The notes beneath the pieces were generated by a model that did not search any database, was not told the DNA's origin, and saw only the letters and a list, made by a program, of their open reading frames with translations. DNA of 35,518 nucleotides from NCBI GenBank assembly GCA_017521195.1, contig JAFXGP010000034.1, positions 1 to 35,518 on the forward strand. Reading direction: 5' to 3'. The translations under genes and the position numbers were made by a program. This document shows positions 24,982 through 33,473 of this stretch, one piece after another. Numbering within the stretch: position 1 is the first letter of the stretch; every line of letters starts with the position of its first letter. The stretch comes from Lachnospiraceae bacterium (lineage in GTDB: Bacteria > Bacillota > Clostridia > Lachnospirales > Lachnospiraceae).

Positions 24982-25020
24982 AATCCCTTTTGTCGGAAAC
25001 GGCAGAAGGGATTATTTCTT
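24982..25020 (+). terminator. Terminator after the galactokinase-family gene
   Basis: AATCCCTTTTGTCG / CGGCAGAAGGGATT (wobbles) capped by a GAAA tetraloop, followed by ATTTCTT. Flanking GATAGCAA / TTGCTAT could extend the structure into the downstream -35 box. Confidence 0.78.
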
Positions 25021-25022
25021 GC

Positions 25023-25051
25023 TTGCTATTTCTTAATTATCCTATTATAAT
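25023..25051 (+). promoter_or_regulatory. Promoter of proA
   Basis: TTGCTA (25023-25028), 17 bases, perfect TATAAT (25046-25051). It yields a leader of about 115 bases. An 18-bp palindrome begins at the last base of the -10 box. Confidence 0.7.
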
Positions 25052-25068
25052 AAAAACAATTGTTTTTA
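25051..25068. promoter_or_regulatory. 18-bp perfect palindrome at the proA transcription start
   Basis: TAAAAACAATTGTTTTTA, perfectly self-complementary, placed exactly over the expected start point. This is the position of a repressor operator. The cognate regulator is not identified. Confidence 0.6.
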
Positions 25069-25173
25069 ATGAGTTAAAGTGGTACATTGAGAAAATGACG
25101 TACGGATAGTTCATTTGTCATAATGAGAAATAACATATGGAAAACATAAAGAATATATAAAAGGAGATAAAAA

Positions 25174-26475
25174 ATGAGCAATCAGGTAATAGATATTCAG
25201 GCAATAACAGCTAATATGAAGGCAGATAGTTTTAAAATGGCAGCATTGTCTTTGGAAGTAAGAAATAATATACTAAAGAATGTTAAAGAAGCATTGTTAA
25301 ATAATCGGGAAGAGATTTTTGCAGCCAACAAAATGGATATGGATGCGGCAGAAAAAAATGGAATCACTGAGGCTGTAAAAAAACGTTTGAAATTTGATGA
25401 ACATAAACTTATGGATGTAACACAGGGGATTGAAGAGTTAATAAAATTAGATGACCCTATTGGAAAAACACAGTTTAAACGTCAGCTGGATGAAGGATTA
25501 ATATTACAAAGAATTACTTGTCCCATTGGTGTTATCGGAATTATTTTTGAAGCAAGACCGGATGCACTTGTGCAGATTTCTTCCCTTTGTATTAAAAGTG
25601 GTAACTGTGCGGTATTAAAAGGTGGAAAAGAGACTACAAATACAAACAGGGTTTTGTTCAAAATAATATATCAGGCAGCAGTAGAGTCCGGAGCACCAAA
25701 AGCTTGTATGTATCAGGCTGAGTTACATAGTGAAATTGATGAATTATTGGCATGTCATAAATCTGTAGATTTATTAATACCAAGAGGTTCCAATAAATTT
25801 GTACAATACATTATGAATAATACCAAGATTCCGGTAATGGGGCATGCAGACGGTATCTGTCATACTTACTTGGATAAAGATGCAGATATGAAAAAAGCAG
25901 TATCTATTATCGTAGATGCAAAAACCCAGTATACAGCGGCATGTAATTCTACGGAAACATTGTTGGTGGACAGAACTATTGCAAAAGAAAAACTTGGTCT
26001 TATAGCAGAAAAGTTAAAAGAACAAAAGGTAATATTACACGGAACAAAAGAGGTATCGGATATCATTTCTTGTGCTGTAATGGAAGAACAGGAATTCAAT
26101 ACGGAATACCTGGATTTGGAAATTTCCATTAAATTAGTGGATGGTGTGGAGGAAGCGATTGAACATATTAACCGTTTCGGTTCCCATCATACAGACTGTA
26201 TTATTACTGAAAACATGGAAACAGCAGAAAAATTTATGCAGTACGTGGATTCGGCAGGAACGTATATGAATTGTTCTACCAGATTTGCTGATGGTTTCCG
26301 TTACGGTTTTGGTGCAGAAGTAGGAATCAGTACAAGTAAAATTCATGCCAGAGGTCCGGTAGGATTAGAAGGCTTGACTACTTATAAATATAAACTTTAC
26401 GGTAATGGACATATTGTAGATGATTATTCCAAGGGAAGAAAACAGTTTCATTTTTGTGAATTGGATATTTTATAA
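25174..26475 (+). CDS. proA: Gamma-glutamyl phosphate reductase
   Basis: NADPH-dependent second step of proline synthesis, reducing gamma-glutamyl phosphate to glutamate semialdehyde in the cytoplasm. 433 residues, slightly above the usual ~415. Family segments: CPIGVIGIIFEARPDALVQ, the aldehyde-dehydrogenase-type LKGGKET, VDLLIPRGSNKFV, VMGHADGICH, and the catalytic-cysteine motif YTAACNSTETLL (~252-263). Near the C-terminus STRFADGFRYGFGAEVGIST and ARGPVGLEGLT are diagnostic. AAAGGAGA lies seven bases before ATG 25174. The usual partner proB is not adjacent. The extra C-terminal GRKQFHFCELDIL extends beyond the usual end. Confidence 0.96.
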   Translation: MSNQVIDIQAITANMKADSFKMAALSLEVRNNILKNVKEALLNNREEIFAANKMDMDAAEKNGITEAVKKRLKFDEHKLMDVTQGIEELIKLDDPIGKTQFKRQLDEGLILQRITCPIGVIGIIFEARPDALVQISSLCIKSGNCAVLKGGKETTNTNRVLFKIIYQAAVESGAPKACMYQAELHSEIDELLACHKSVDLLIPRGSNKFVQYIMNNTKIPVMGHADGICHTYLDKDADMKKAVSIIVDAKTQYTAACNSTETLLVDRTIAKEKLGLIAEKLKEQKVILHGTKEVSDIISCAVMEEQEFNTEYLDLEISIKLVDGVEEAIEHINRFGSHHTDCIITENMETAEKFMQYVDSAGTYMNCSTRFADGFRYGFGAEVGISTSKIHARGPVGLEGLTTYKYKLYGNGHIVDDYSKGRKQFHFCELDIL

Positions 26476-26558
26476 TCAAAAACATGAACTGTTTTTCTAG
26501 GGAATAAGGACAGAAAGTTTATTATAAATATAGAAGTAAATATATTTTGGAGATATCA

Positions 26559-27704
26559 ATGAATCATAAAGAACAAAAAAAACACAGAAATGATCTGGGG
26601 AAAAGAGCAGGAAGAGTTGGGATTATAACTAATCTTCTCTTAGCATTAGGAAAAATGTTGGTGGGGATCTTGTCATCTTCCGTGTCTATTATTGCAGACG
26701 GATTAAATAATTTAATGGACGCAGCAAGTTCTATTGTAACTCTGGTTGGATTCAAACTGGCAGAAAAACCTGCAGATGAAGAACACCCTTTTGGCCATGC
26801 ACGTAGTGAATATCTGGCAGGGCTGGTGGTAGCCATGATGATTTTTGTAGTAGGTTATGAGTTGGTTTTTAGTTCTGTCAAAAAAATTTGGAATCCATCA
26901 GAAGTAAATTTTTCCGGTGCAGTGGTTATTGTCCTGTTAGCATCTATTGGGGTGAAATATGGTTTGTCACGTTATTATAAGAAAGTAGGGGATGAGATTT
27001 CTTCTACAACTTTATTGGCGGCATCTGTAGACAGCAGAAATGATGTAATGATGACATCAGCAGTTTTTGTAGCAGCAGTAATAGAATATTTTACCCAATT
27101 TCAAATCGATGGATATATCGGTTTGGCAGTGGCAGTATTTATTGTATATAGTGGTATCGTGTTGGCAAAAGAAACTATGTCTCCATTGTTGGGAGAGGGA
27201 ATTAATGAAGAATTGAAAGAAACTTTGGAAGATTATATTTTATCCTGTCCAAAAGTAGTTGGATGCCATGATTTAATTGTACACGACTATGGTCCTAATC
27301 ACCGTTTTGCCAGCATCCATGTGGAAATAGATAAGAATGAAGACCCTCTTGTTTGCCATGAGTTGATTGACGATATGGAGCAGGAATGTATGAAAAGTCA
27401 TGGAGTACACATGGTAATTCATTATGACCCTATTGTGACTGACGATCCTGAGGCAGAACGCCTCCGTCAATTAGTGATTACTATTTTGCAGGTGAGGGAT
27501 GAACGTCTTTCAATTCATGACTTTAGAATGGTGCAGGGACAGGGACACGAAAATTTGATTTTTGATGTTTTGCTTCCTATTGATCTTAAGGGGCAGGAAA
27601 AGAGTATCCAAAAATCTGTGGAAACAGCCCTTAATACAATTGAACCTAAAACTTATTATACAAAAATTACTTTTGATACTGCATTTGTACATAATCCGAA
27701 GTAA
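26559..27704 (+). CDS. Cation diffusion facilitator exporter, probable manganese type
   Basis: Proton-coupled metal exporter of the inner membrane, acting as a dimer. 381 residues from ATG 26559 (GGAG six bases upstream; a TTG at 26547 lacks one). Six membrane helices, then a cytoplasmic C-terminal metallochaperone-like domain (~210-290) plus an extra ~80-residue tail. By alignment with E. coli YiiP, the helix-2 site reads N-x-x-x-D (NNLMD) and helix 5 reads D-x-x-x-D (DSRND), where zinc transporters have D-x-x-x-D and H-x-x-x-D. As I recall, an N-D-D-D site is linked to Mn(II) export (MntE). HPFGHARSEY is the loop after helix 2. Metal assignment is inference. A PAP2 gene follows after 64 bases. 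Confidence 0.92.
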   Translation: MNHKEQKKHRNDLGKRAGRVGIITNLLLALGKMLVGILSSSVSIIADGLNNLMDAASSIVTLVGFKLAEKPADEEHPFGHARSEYLAGLVVAMMIFVVGYELVFSSVKKIWNPSEVNFSGAVVIVLLASIGVKYGLSRYYKKVGDEISSTTLLAASVDSRNDVMMTSAVFVAAVIEYFTQFQIDGYIGLAVAVFIVYSGIVLAKETMSPLLGEGINEELKETLEDYILSCPKVVGCHDLIVHDYGPNHRFASIHVEIDKNEDPLVCHELIDDMEQECMKSHGVHMVIHYDPIVTDDPEAERLRQLVITILQVRDERLSIHDFRMVQGQGHENLIFDVLLPIDLKGQEKSIQKSVETALNTIEPKTYYTKITFDTAFVHNPK

Positions 27705-27768
27705 GGGTTAGCAAAGAAGAGTATCTGTACGAAAAAGAGAATAGATTTCGGATGGAGTGGGAAAATAT

Positions 27769-28671
27769 ATGGGAAATACATTTTATTTAAATTGGGAACC
27801 GGCACTTATGGTTTGGCTTCAAAATCTTTTGGGAGAAGCCGGAGCAAATGTAGCCACCATTATAACCATGTTGGGTGAAGAAACCGTTATGGTTGCAATT
27901 TTAGGATTTATTTATTGGTGTTATGATAAAAGATTCGGCGTATATGTAGGAACAAATCTCATGGTAGGATTGGTGGCTAACCCTATGATAAAAAATATAT
28001 TCCTGCGTTATAGACCATATATGGTTCACAGTGAAGTAAAGTGTTTAAAACCGGTGCATGACGGGGATTTGTATGATCCGTTACTTCAAGGATATTCTTT
28101 TCCCAGTGGGCATACCAGCAATTCATCTACCATGTATTTTTCACTTCCGGTATATGGTAAAAAGAAATGGTTAATGGTACTTGGATTATTAATTCCGTTT
28201 TTGGTAGGAGTATCCAGAGTATGTTTGGGCGTGCATTATCCTACAGATGTAATAGCGGGATGGATCTTAGGAGTAGTTGTGGTAGCGATTATCACATTTT
28301 TGCAGAATAAGATACAGGTAAAATGGAAGTTATATTTATTAATTACTGTAGTAACAATTCCGGGATGCTTTTATTGTACCAGCAATGATTATTTTACTTC
28401 ATTGGGAATGATGTTTGGATTTTTTGCGGCAAGTTTATTTGAAGAAAAATACGTGAAATTTAGTAATACTAAGGATGTCAAAAAATCTATTTTTCGAGTA
28501 GCAGGAGGCTTGGTGGTCTTTTTGCTTTTTAATGTGATTTTGAAAGCCGTATTTGGATTAATTAATATAGATGAGATTGCATATTTGTTAAGAGTAATCA
28601 GATACGCAATATTGGTATTTATTACTATGGGAATTTATCCAATGCTTTTTAAAATGAAGAGTATTTTCTAA
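27769..28671 (+). CDS. PAP2-family membrane phosphatase
   Basis: Integral membrane lipid-phosphate or undecaprenyl-diphosphate type phosphatase. About 300 residues from ATG 27769; a GTG at 27757 is a possible earlier start. The three catalytic motifs are complete: K-N-I-F-L-R-Y-R-P (motif 1), FPSGHTSNSS (motif 2, PSGH) and SRVCLGVHYPTDV (motif 3, SR...H...D). At least six membrane helices, with extra C-terminal helices beyond the catalytic core (LVVFLLFNVILKAVFGL, ILVFITMGIYPMLF). Substrate could be phosphatidylglycerol phosphate, phosphatidate or undecaprenyl pyrophosphate. It is possibly cotranscribed with the CDF exporter. Confidence 0.9.
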   Translation: MGNTFYLNWEPALMVWLQNLLGEAGANVATIITMLGEETVMVAILGFIYWCYDKRFGVYVGTNLMVGLVANPMIKNIFLRYRPYMVHSEVKCLKPVHDGDLYDPLLQGYSFPSGHTSNSSTMYFSLPVYGKKKWLMVLGLLIPFLVGVSRVCLGVHYPTDVIAGWILGVVVVAIITFLQNKIQVKWKLYLLITVVTIPGCFYCTSNDYFTSLGMMFGFFAASLFEEKYVKFSNTKDVKKSIFRVAGGLVVFLLFNVILKAVFGLINIDEIAYLLRVIRYAILVFITMGIYPMLFKMKSIF

Positions 28672-28695
28672 TTTGTAAAATAACGAATAAACGAT

Positions 28696-28725
28696 TTGAC
28701 GAAGTATGTTGATTAGTGATAGAAT
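28696..28725 (+). promoter_or_regulatory. Candidate promoter of the NSS symporter gene
   Basis: TTGACG (28696-28701), 18 bases, TAGAAT (28720-28725), about 70 bases before ATG 28796. Confidence 0.5.
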
Positions 28726-28795
28726 GTTGTTCGTTGTATATACAAAAGATAATGTTTCTGACTACATGTGGTTTTGAAACAGGGGGAGGAATGTT

Positions 28796-30151
28796 ATGAA
28801 TGAAAAAAGAAGTAGTTTTTCGGGAAATATAGGATTTATTCTGGCAGCAGCCGGTAGTGCGGTTGGTCTGGGAAATTTATGGCGTTTTCCATATCTGGCA
28901 GCCCAGTATGGAGGCGGGATTTTCCTGTTTGTATATTTGGTTCTCTTATTTACTTTTGGTTTTTCTTTATTGATTTTGGAAATTGCCATTGGTCGTAAAA
29001 CCAAAGTGAGCTCTATTAATGCATATGGGAAATTAAATAAAAAGTTTGGATGGATGGGGATTTTATCTTTATTGATTCCGGTGCTTATTTTACCTTACTA
29101 CAGTGTTATCGGCGGATGGGTAATTAAGTATATGACAGTGTTTTTAACAGGACAGGGAAAAGCAGCCGCGGATAGTAATTATTTTGGCGGATTTATTGGT
29201 CAGACAGCATCTCCTTTATTTATGTTTTTCCTGTTTGTTACTTTAACCACGGTTGTTGTAGGATTTGGAGTAGAAAAAGGGGTGGAACGTGTCAGCAAAT
29301 TTATGATGCCGGTATTAATTTTACTTACTATCGGTATTGCAATCTTTGTAGCAACCATTCCGGGAGCAGGAGAAGGAATTAAATACTATTTATTACCTGA
29401 TTTTTCAAAGTTTTCTTTCAAAACTTTATGTGCCGCTATGGGACAGCTGTTCTATTCTTTGAGTATTGCTATGGGAATCATGGTAGCCTATGGTTCTTAT
29501 GTAAAAGATGATATTGATATGAATAAGTCTGTAACTAATATTGAGATTTTTGATACATTAGTAGCAGTATTATCCGGTATGATGATTGTTCCTGCAGTTT
29601 ATATTTTCAGCGGAGAAGAAGGACTTGCTACCGGTGGTGCCGGACTTATGTTTAAAACCTTACCTAAGGTGTTTGATGCTATGCCAATGGGTAATTTCAT
29701 AGGCGGGGCGTTCTTTGTATTAGTATTCCTTGCGGCTTTAACAAGTTCCATTTCTCTTATGGAAGCTGTGGTATCTATGTTTATGGATAAGTTTAAATTA
29801 ACAAGAATCAAGGCAGTACTGGTTATTTATGTTATTGTTTTGGCATTAGGAGTTCCTTCTGCGTTAGGTTATGGTATCTGGTCCCATATTACAGTATTAG
29901 GTATGGATTTCTTAACATTCTTTGATTATATTTCTAACAGTGTTATGATGCCAATCCTTGCTATCGGAACCTGTTTACTTGCAGGTTGGTTTATGAATCT
30001 GAAAGATATTGAAGATGAAATTACAAAAAATGGGGAAGAATTTAAGAGATGTGGTATCTTCCGTGTAATGATTAAATATATCGCACCTGTATTTTTGGTA
30101 ATTATTTTGGTGTTCTACACGTTGGCACAGTTTGGATTCATTTCTTATTAA
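28796..30151 (+). CDS. Sodium:neurotransmitter symporter family (NSS) transporter
   Basis: LeuT/MhsT/Tyt1-type sodium-coupled uptake transporter, most likely for an amino acid. 451 residues, with 11-12 membrane helices. The diagnostic helix-1 segment is GSAVGLGNLWRFPYLAAQYGGG (residues ~20-41), whose unwound centre binds substrate and sodium. Others are LEIAIGR, LPYYSVIGGW, the helix-6 region AMGQLFYSLSIAMGIMVAYGSY, and LAALTSSISLMEA in helix 8 with the sodium-2 serine pair. GGGGGAGG precedes ATG 28796. It stands as a single-gene unit between a promoter and a terminator. The exact amino acid cannot be told. Confidence 0.95.
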   Translation: MNEKRSSFSGNIGFILAAAGSAVGLGNLWRFPYLAAQYGGGIFLFVYLVLLFTFGFSLLILEIAIGRKTKVSSINAYGKLNKKFGWMGILSLLIPVLILPYYSVIGGWVIKYMTVFLTGQGKAAADSNYFGGFIGQTASPLFMFFLFVTLTTVVVGFGVEKGVERVSKFMMPVLILLTIGIAIFVATIPGAGEGIKYYLLPDFSKFSFKTLCAAMGQLFYSLSIAMGIMVAYGSYVKDDIDMNKSVTNIEIFDTLVAVLSGMMIVPAVYIFSGEEGLATGGAGLMFKTLPKVFDAMPMGNFIGGAFFVLVFLAALTSSISLMEAVVSMFMDKFKLTRIKAVLVIYVIVLALGVPSALGYGIWSHITVLGMDFLTFFDYISNSVMMPILAIGTCLLAGWFMNLKDIEDEITKNGEEFKRCGIFRVMIKYIAPVFLVIILVFYTLAQFGFISY

Positions 30152-30168
30152 ACTTTATAAAAGTAAGA

Positions 30169-30218
30169 AACACCGCAAAGCGCTCGGAACAATCAGACGG
30201 ACATTTTGCGGTGTATTT
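30169..30218 (+). terminator. Terminator after the NSS symporter
   Basis: ACACCGCAAA / TTTGCGGTGT perfect stem with a long loop (~25-30 bases), then ATTTTT. Confidence 0.75.
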
Positions 30219-30280
30219 TTGTGTGTATGAATAAGGTGAAAGTAATTCATCTTAACAATGAGAAAAGTTCACAGTTTCAC

Positions 30281-30308
30281 TTTACTTTTGTAAAGAAAGT
30301 ATTATAAT
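30281..30308 (+). promoter_or_regulatory. Promoter of the oxidoreductase operon with overlapping palindrome
   Basis: TTTACT (30281-30286), 16 bases, perfect TATAAT (30303-30308). A perfect inverted repeat CTTTAC-TTTT-GTAAAG covers 30280-30295, i.e. the -35 box and the adjacent spacer, a typical repressor or activator position. The downstream leader is ~75 bases and holds a weaker TGAA/TTCA repeat near 30351-30363. Confidence 0.6.
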
Positions 30309-30384
30309 AAAATCTAGTTAGTTTAAAACAGAAAAAATCAAGTTTAACGTGAAATAAATTCATTTAAAAGGAAAGAGGAAAATT

Positions 30385-30990
30385 ATGAAAAAAGGTTTAG
30401 AAATCAGATGGCACGGAAGAGGCGGACAGGGTGCAAAAACAGCAGCTCTTTTATTAGCAGATGTAGCATTTAAAACAGGTGCTTACGTACAGGGATTTCC
30501 GGAATATGGTCCGGAAAGAATGGGTGCTCCTATTACTGCTTATAATAGAATCAGTAAAACTCCTATCAGAGTGCATTCTAACATTTATACACCGGATTTG
30601 GTAATTGTAGTAGATGAAACTTTGTTACATTCTGTAGATGTAACTGCAGGTTTAAAAGAGGATGGTGCGGTAGTTGTAAATACAGCACAGTCAGCAGATG
30701 AAGTTCGTTTGTTACTTCATGGTTTCAAAGGTGCCGTTTATACAGTAGATGCAAGAGCAATTTCTACAGAAGCACTTGGTAAGAATTTCCCGAACTCTCC
30801 AATGTTAGCAGCTGCAGTTGCTGTTAGTGGTGTTATGACTAGAGAAACTTTTATGAAAGAAATGAAAGACTCTTATAATCATAAGTTCGCAAAGAAACCG
30901 GAAGTTATTGAAGGTAATATGAAAGCATTACACATGACTTTTGATGCGTTACAGGATGCATTACAGGAAGATGTAGAAAAAATTGCGTAA
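30385..30990 (+). CDS. 2-oxoacid:ferredoxin oxidoreductase, gamma subunit
   Basis: Subunit of the coenzyme-A-acylating, ferredoxin-reducing oxoacid dehydrogenase. 201 residues: N-terminal RWHGRGGQGAKTAALLLADV, then GFPEYGPERMGAPITAYNRI, and DLVIVVDETLL, all characteristic of the POR/VOR gamma domain. The C-terminus ends in a helical tail. AAAGGAAAGAGG precedes ATG 30385. It is first in the operon gamma-delta-alpha-beta, the order of four-subunit pyruvate or 2-oxoisovalerate enzymes in archaea and Thermotoga. Many Clostridia use a single fused pyruvate enzyme, so this one may serve another oxoacid. Confidence 0.94.
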   Translation: MKKGLEIRWHGRGGQGAKTAALLLADVAFKTGAYVQGFPEYGPERMGAPITAYNRISKTPIRVHSNIYTPDLVIVVDETLLHSVDVTAGLKEDGAVVVNTAQSADEVRLLLHGFKGAVYTVDARAISTEALGKNFPNSPMLAAAVAVSGVMTRETFMKEMKDSYNHKFAKKPEVIEGNMKALHMTFDALQDALQEDVEKIA

Positions 30991-31025
30991 TTAAAAAATA
31001 AAAAATACCCGTTTAGGAGAAGATT

Positions 31026-31328
31026 ATGAGAACAGATGTAAATAAAATCAGTGAAACTACTCCCCATCAGGAGTTAACAGAAGGATTGATGATGTTTGCA
31101 GCAGCGACTTCTAAAGGTTTTAAAACAGGGGAGTGGAGAACTAACACTCCTGTTTTTTTGGAAGAAAAGTGCAAACAGTGCCTTCTTTGTGCGCCGGTAT
31201 GTCCGGACTGCTCTATTCCGGTAAAAAACGGAAAACATGAAGAGTTTGATTATGACCATTGTAAAGGTTGTGGCATTTGTGCAAAGGTATGTCCGTTTGG
31301 GGCAATTGAGATGAAGGAGGGAAGATAA
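31026..31328 (+). CDS. 2-oxoacid:ferredoxin oxidoreductase, delta (2x[4Fe-4S]) subunit
   Basis: 100-residue electron-transfer subunit. Two ferredoxin clusters: CKQCLLCAPVCPDCSI (C-x2-C-x2-C-x3-CP) and CKGCGICAKVCPFGAI. The first ~30 residues resemble the delta N-terminus that docks on the other subunits. TTAGGAGAAG precedes ATG 31026. It starts 35 bases after the gamma subunit stop and ends one base before the alpha subunit GTG, so translation is coupled. It passes electrons from the thiamine diphosphate site to external ferredoxin. Confidence 0.95.
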   Translation: MRTDVNKISETTPHQELTEGLMMFAAATSKGFKTGEWRTNTPVFLEEKCKQCLLCAPVCPDCSIPVKNGKHEEFDYDHCKGCGICAKVCPFGAIEMKEGR

Positions 31329-31329
31329 G

Positions 31330-32511
31330 GTGGCAAAGAAAGATAGAATGTCCGGAAATGAAGCAGTGGCATACGCCATCAAACAGATTAATCCCGATGT
31401 TATGCCTGTATTTCCAATTACACCATCCACAGAAATACCGCAGATGGTATCTAATTACATAGCTAATGGTGAAGTTGATACAGAATTTATTCCGGTAGAA
31501 AGTGAACACTCTTCCATGAGTGCGGCTATTGGAGCAGAAGCAGCCGGAGCCAGAACTTTGACAGCAACCTCATCAGCAGGTCTTGCATTGATGTGGGAAG
31601 AATTATTGTTGGCAGCATCTAACCGTATGCCGTTGGCATTGGCATTGGTAAACAGAACTTTATCCGGTCCTATTAATATTAACTGTGATCATACTGACAG
31701 TATGGGTGCAAGAGATACCGGCTGGATTCAGATTTATGCAGAAAACAATCAGGAAGTATATGATAATTTTATTCAGGCATATCCTATTGCGGAACACAAA
31801 GATGTACATCTTCCTATTATGATTTGCCAGGATGGTTTTATTACCAGTCATGCTGTGGAAAACATTGAACTTATGGATGATGATGTGGTTAAAAACTTTG
31901 TTGGTGAATATAAACCGGAAGAATTTTTGTTGAATCCGGGGAAACCTATGTCTGTAGGACCGTATGCAATTTCTGCTTATGCTATGGAAGCCAGAAAAAA
32001 TCAGGAAATTGCTTTGGAAAACGCGGCAGATGTTATTTTAAATGTAGGAAAAGAATATGAAAAGATTTCCGGAAGAAAATACGGTTTCTTTGAAGAATAC
32101 AAAACCAAAGATGCAGATTATATTATGTTGATTATGGGATCTGCAGCGGGAACTGCAAAAGAGGCAGTAGATGAACTGAGAGCACAAGGGAAAAAAGTTG
32201 GGGTTCTGAAATTGCGTGTATTCAGACCTTTCCCTGCAAAAGAAATTGCAGCAGCTCTTTCCAGATGTAAAGCAGTAGCGATTATGGACAGATGTGAAAG
32301 TTATAATGGAAATGGCGGACCATTAGGCAGTGAAGTGACTGCAGCATTATATAGAAATAAAGTTATGATTGATGCAGTTAATTATATTTATGGTTTGGCA
32401 GGAAGAGATTTTACAGTAGAGAATGTATTCGATATTTTTGCAGAATTAGATGATGCAGTAACCAGTGGTACAGAGGTTGAACAGTATCAGTATATCGGAC
32501 TTCGTAAATAG
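31330..32511 (+). CDS. 2-oxoacid:ferredoxin oxidoreductase, alpha subunit
   Basis: 393 residues, starting with GTG at 31330 after GGAGG (31317-31321). Contains the pyrimidine-binding half of the thiamine diphosphate site: FPITPSTEIP and VESEHSSMSAAIGAEAAGART (conserved glutamate), TSSAGLALMWEELLLAA, and DTGWIQIYAENNQEVYD, which I match best to pyruvate-type alpha subunits. The C-terminal transketolase-like domain has KVGVLKLRVFRPFP. The residue pattern near NRTLSGPININCDHTDSMGARD binds substrate in this family. Pyruvate is the likelier substrate; 2-oxoisovalerate cannot be excluded. Confidence 0.94.
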   Translation: MAKKDRMSGNEAVAYAIKQINPDVMPVFPITPSTEIPQMVSNYIANGEVDTEFIPVESEHSSMSAAIGAEAAGARTLTATSSAGLALMWEELLLAASNRMPLALALVNRTLSGPININCDHTDSMGARDTGWIQIYAENNQEVYDNFIQAYPIAEHKDVHLPIMICQDGFITSHAVENIELMDDDVVKNFVGEYKPEEFLLNPGKPMSVGPYAISAYAMEARKNQEIALENAADVILNVGKEYEKISGRKYGFFEEYKTKDADYIMLIMGSAAGTAKEAVDELRAQGKKVGVLKLRVFRPFPAKEIAAALSRCKAVAIMDRCESYNGNGGPLGSEVTAALYRNKVMIDAVNYIYGLAGRDFTVENVFDIFAELDDAVTSGTEVEQYQYIGLRK

Positions 32512-32524
32512 GGGGCAGCATAAC

Positions 32525-33472
32525 GTGAATAATTTGAATTTAAAAGAAATAATGAATAAACCGGAGCGTTTGGCACCGGGACACAGAATGTGTGCCGGAT
32601 GTGGAGCAACTATTGGAGTCCGTGCAGTACTTCGTGCACTTCACGAAGGGGATTATGCGGTAATTGGAAATGCTACAGGTTGTTTAGAAGTATCAACTTA
32701 TATGTATCCATATACAGCTTGGGAAGACAGTTATATCCATAATGCCTTTGAAAATGCAGGAGCAACTTTAAGTGGTGTAGAAACTGCATACAAAGCATTG
32801 AAGAAAAAAGGAAAAATTCCGGCAGATGTAAATTATAAATTTATCACTTTTGGTGGTGATGGCGGAACTTATGATATAGGTTTTCAGTCTTTATCAGGTG
32901 CTATGGAACGTAACCATGATATGGTATATGTTTGTTACGATAACGGTGCTTATATGAATACCGGAATCCAGCGTTCCTCTGCAACACCTATGTATGCAGA
33001 CACTACTACAACTCCGGTAGGAAGCAAATCCAATGGTAAAATGCAGAATCGCAAAGATTTGGCGGCTATTATTGCAGAGCATGATGTTCCTTATGTGGCA
33101 CAGACTACCCTGACTACAGATTTTAAAGACATTCACAGAAAAGCGGAAAAAGCCATTTATACAGAAGGTGCAAGCTTTTTAAATATGATGACACCATGTC
33201 CCAGAGGTTGGAGATATGAAACCTCTGAAATAATGAAAATTTGTAAATTAGCGGTAGAGACCTGTTATTGGCCGTTGTTTGAAGTGGACCACGGAAAATG
33301 GATTTTAAATTATGAACCTAAGAAGAAACTTCCGATTGAAGATTTTTTGAGGGAGCAGGGAAGATTTAACCATTTATTCAAAAAAGGTAATGAAGATTTA
33401 TTGGTACAGTTCCAGCAGGAAGTTGACCGCAGATGGGAAAATCTGTTGTACAGATGCGCAAGGGAGAACTAA
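32525..33472 (+). CDS. 2-oxoacid:ferredoxin oxidoreductase, beta subunit
   Basis: 315 residues from GTG 32525, chosen because GGGGG (32511-32515) lies nine bases upstream and the product begins close to the conserved LAPGHRMCAGCGA. Binds the diphosphate of thiamine diphosphate and an iron-sulfur cluster: CAGC, ATGCLEV and a later TPCPRGW supply cysteines, and GGDGGTYDIG...YDNGAYMNTG is the GDG-to-N magnesium/diphosphate motif. It completes the catalytic heterodimer with alpha. The stop TAA is at 33470-33472, one base before the LysR gene, whose ribosome binding site is inside this gene. Confidence 0.95.
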   Translation: MNNLNLKEIMNKPERLAPGHRMCAGCGATIGVRAVLRALHEGDYAVIGNATGCLEVSTYMYPYTAWEDSYIHNAFENAGATLSGVETAYKALKKKGKIPADVNYKFITFGGDGGTYDIGFQSLSGAMERNHDMVYVCYDNGAYMNTGIQRSSATPMYADTTTTPVGSKSNGKMQNRKDLAAIIAEHDVPYVAQTTLTTDFKDIHRKAEKAIYTEGASFLNMMTPCPRGWRYETSEIMKICKLAVETCYWPLFEVDHGKWILNYEPKKKLPIEDFLREQGRFNHLFKKGNEDLLVQFQQEVDRRWENLLYRCAREN

Positions 33473-33473
33473 A

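Noticed and set aside
25069-25173. T-box leader ahead of proA
   Set aside because: No T-box consensus or antiterminator stem was visible; the leader is short and AT-rich.
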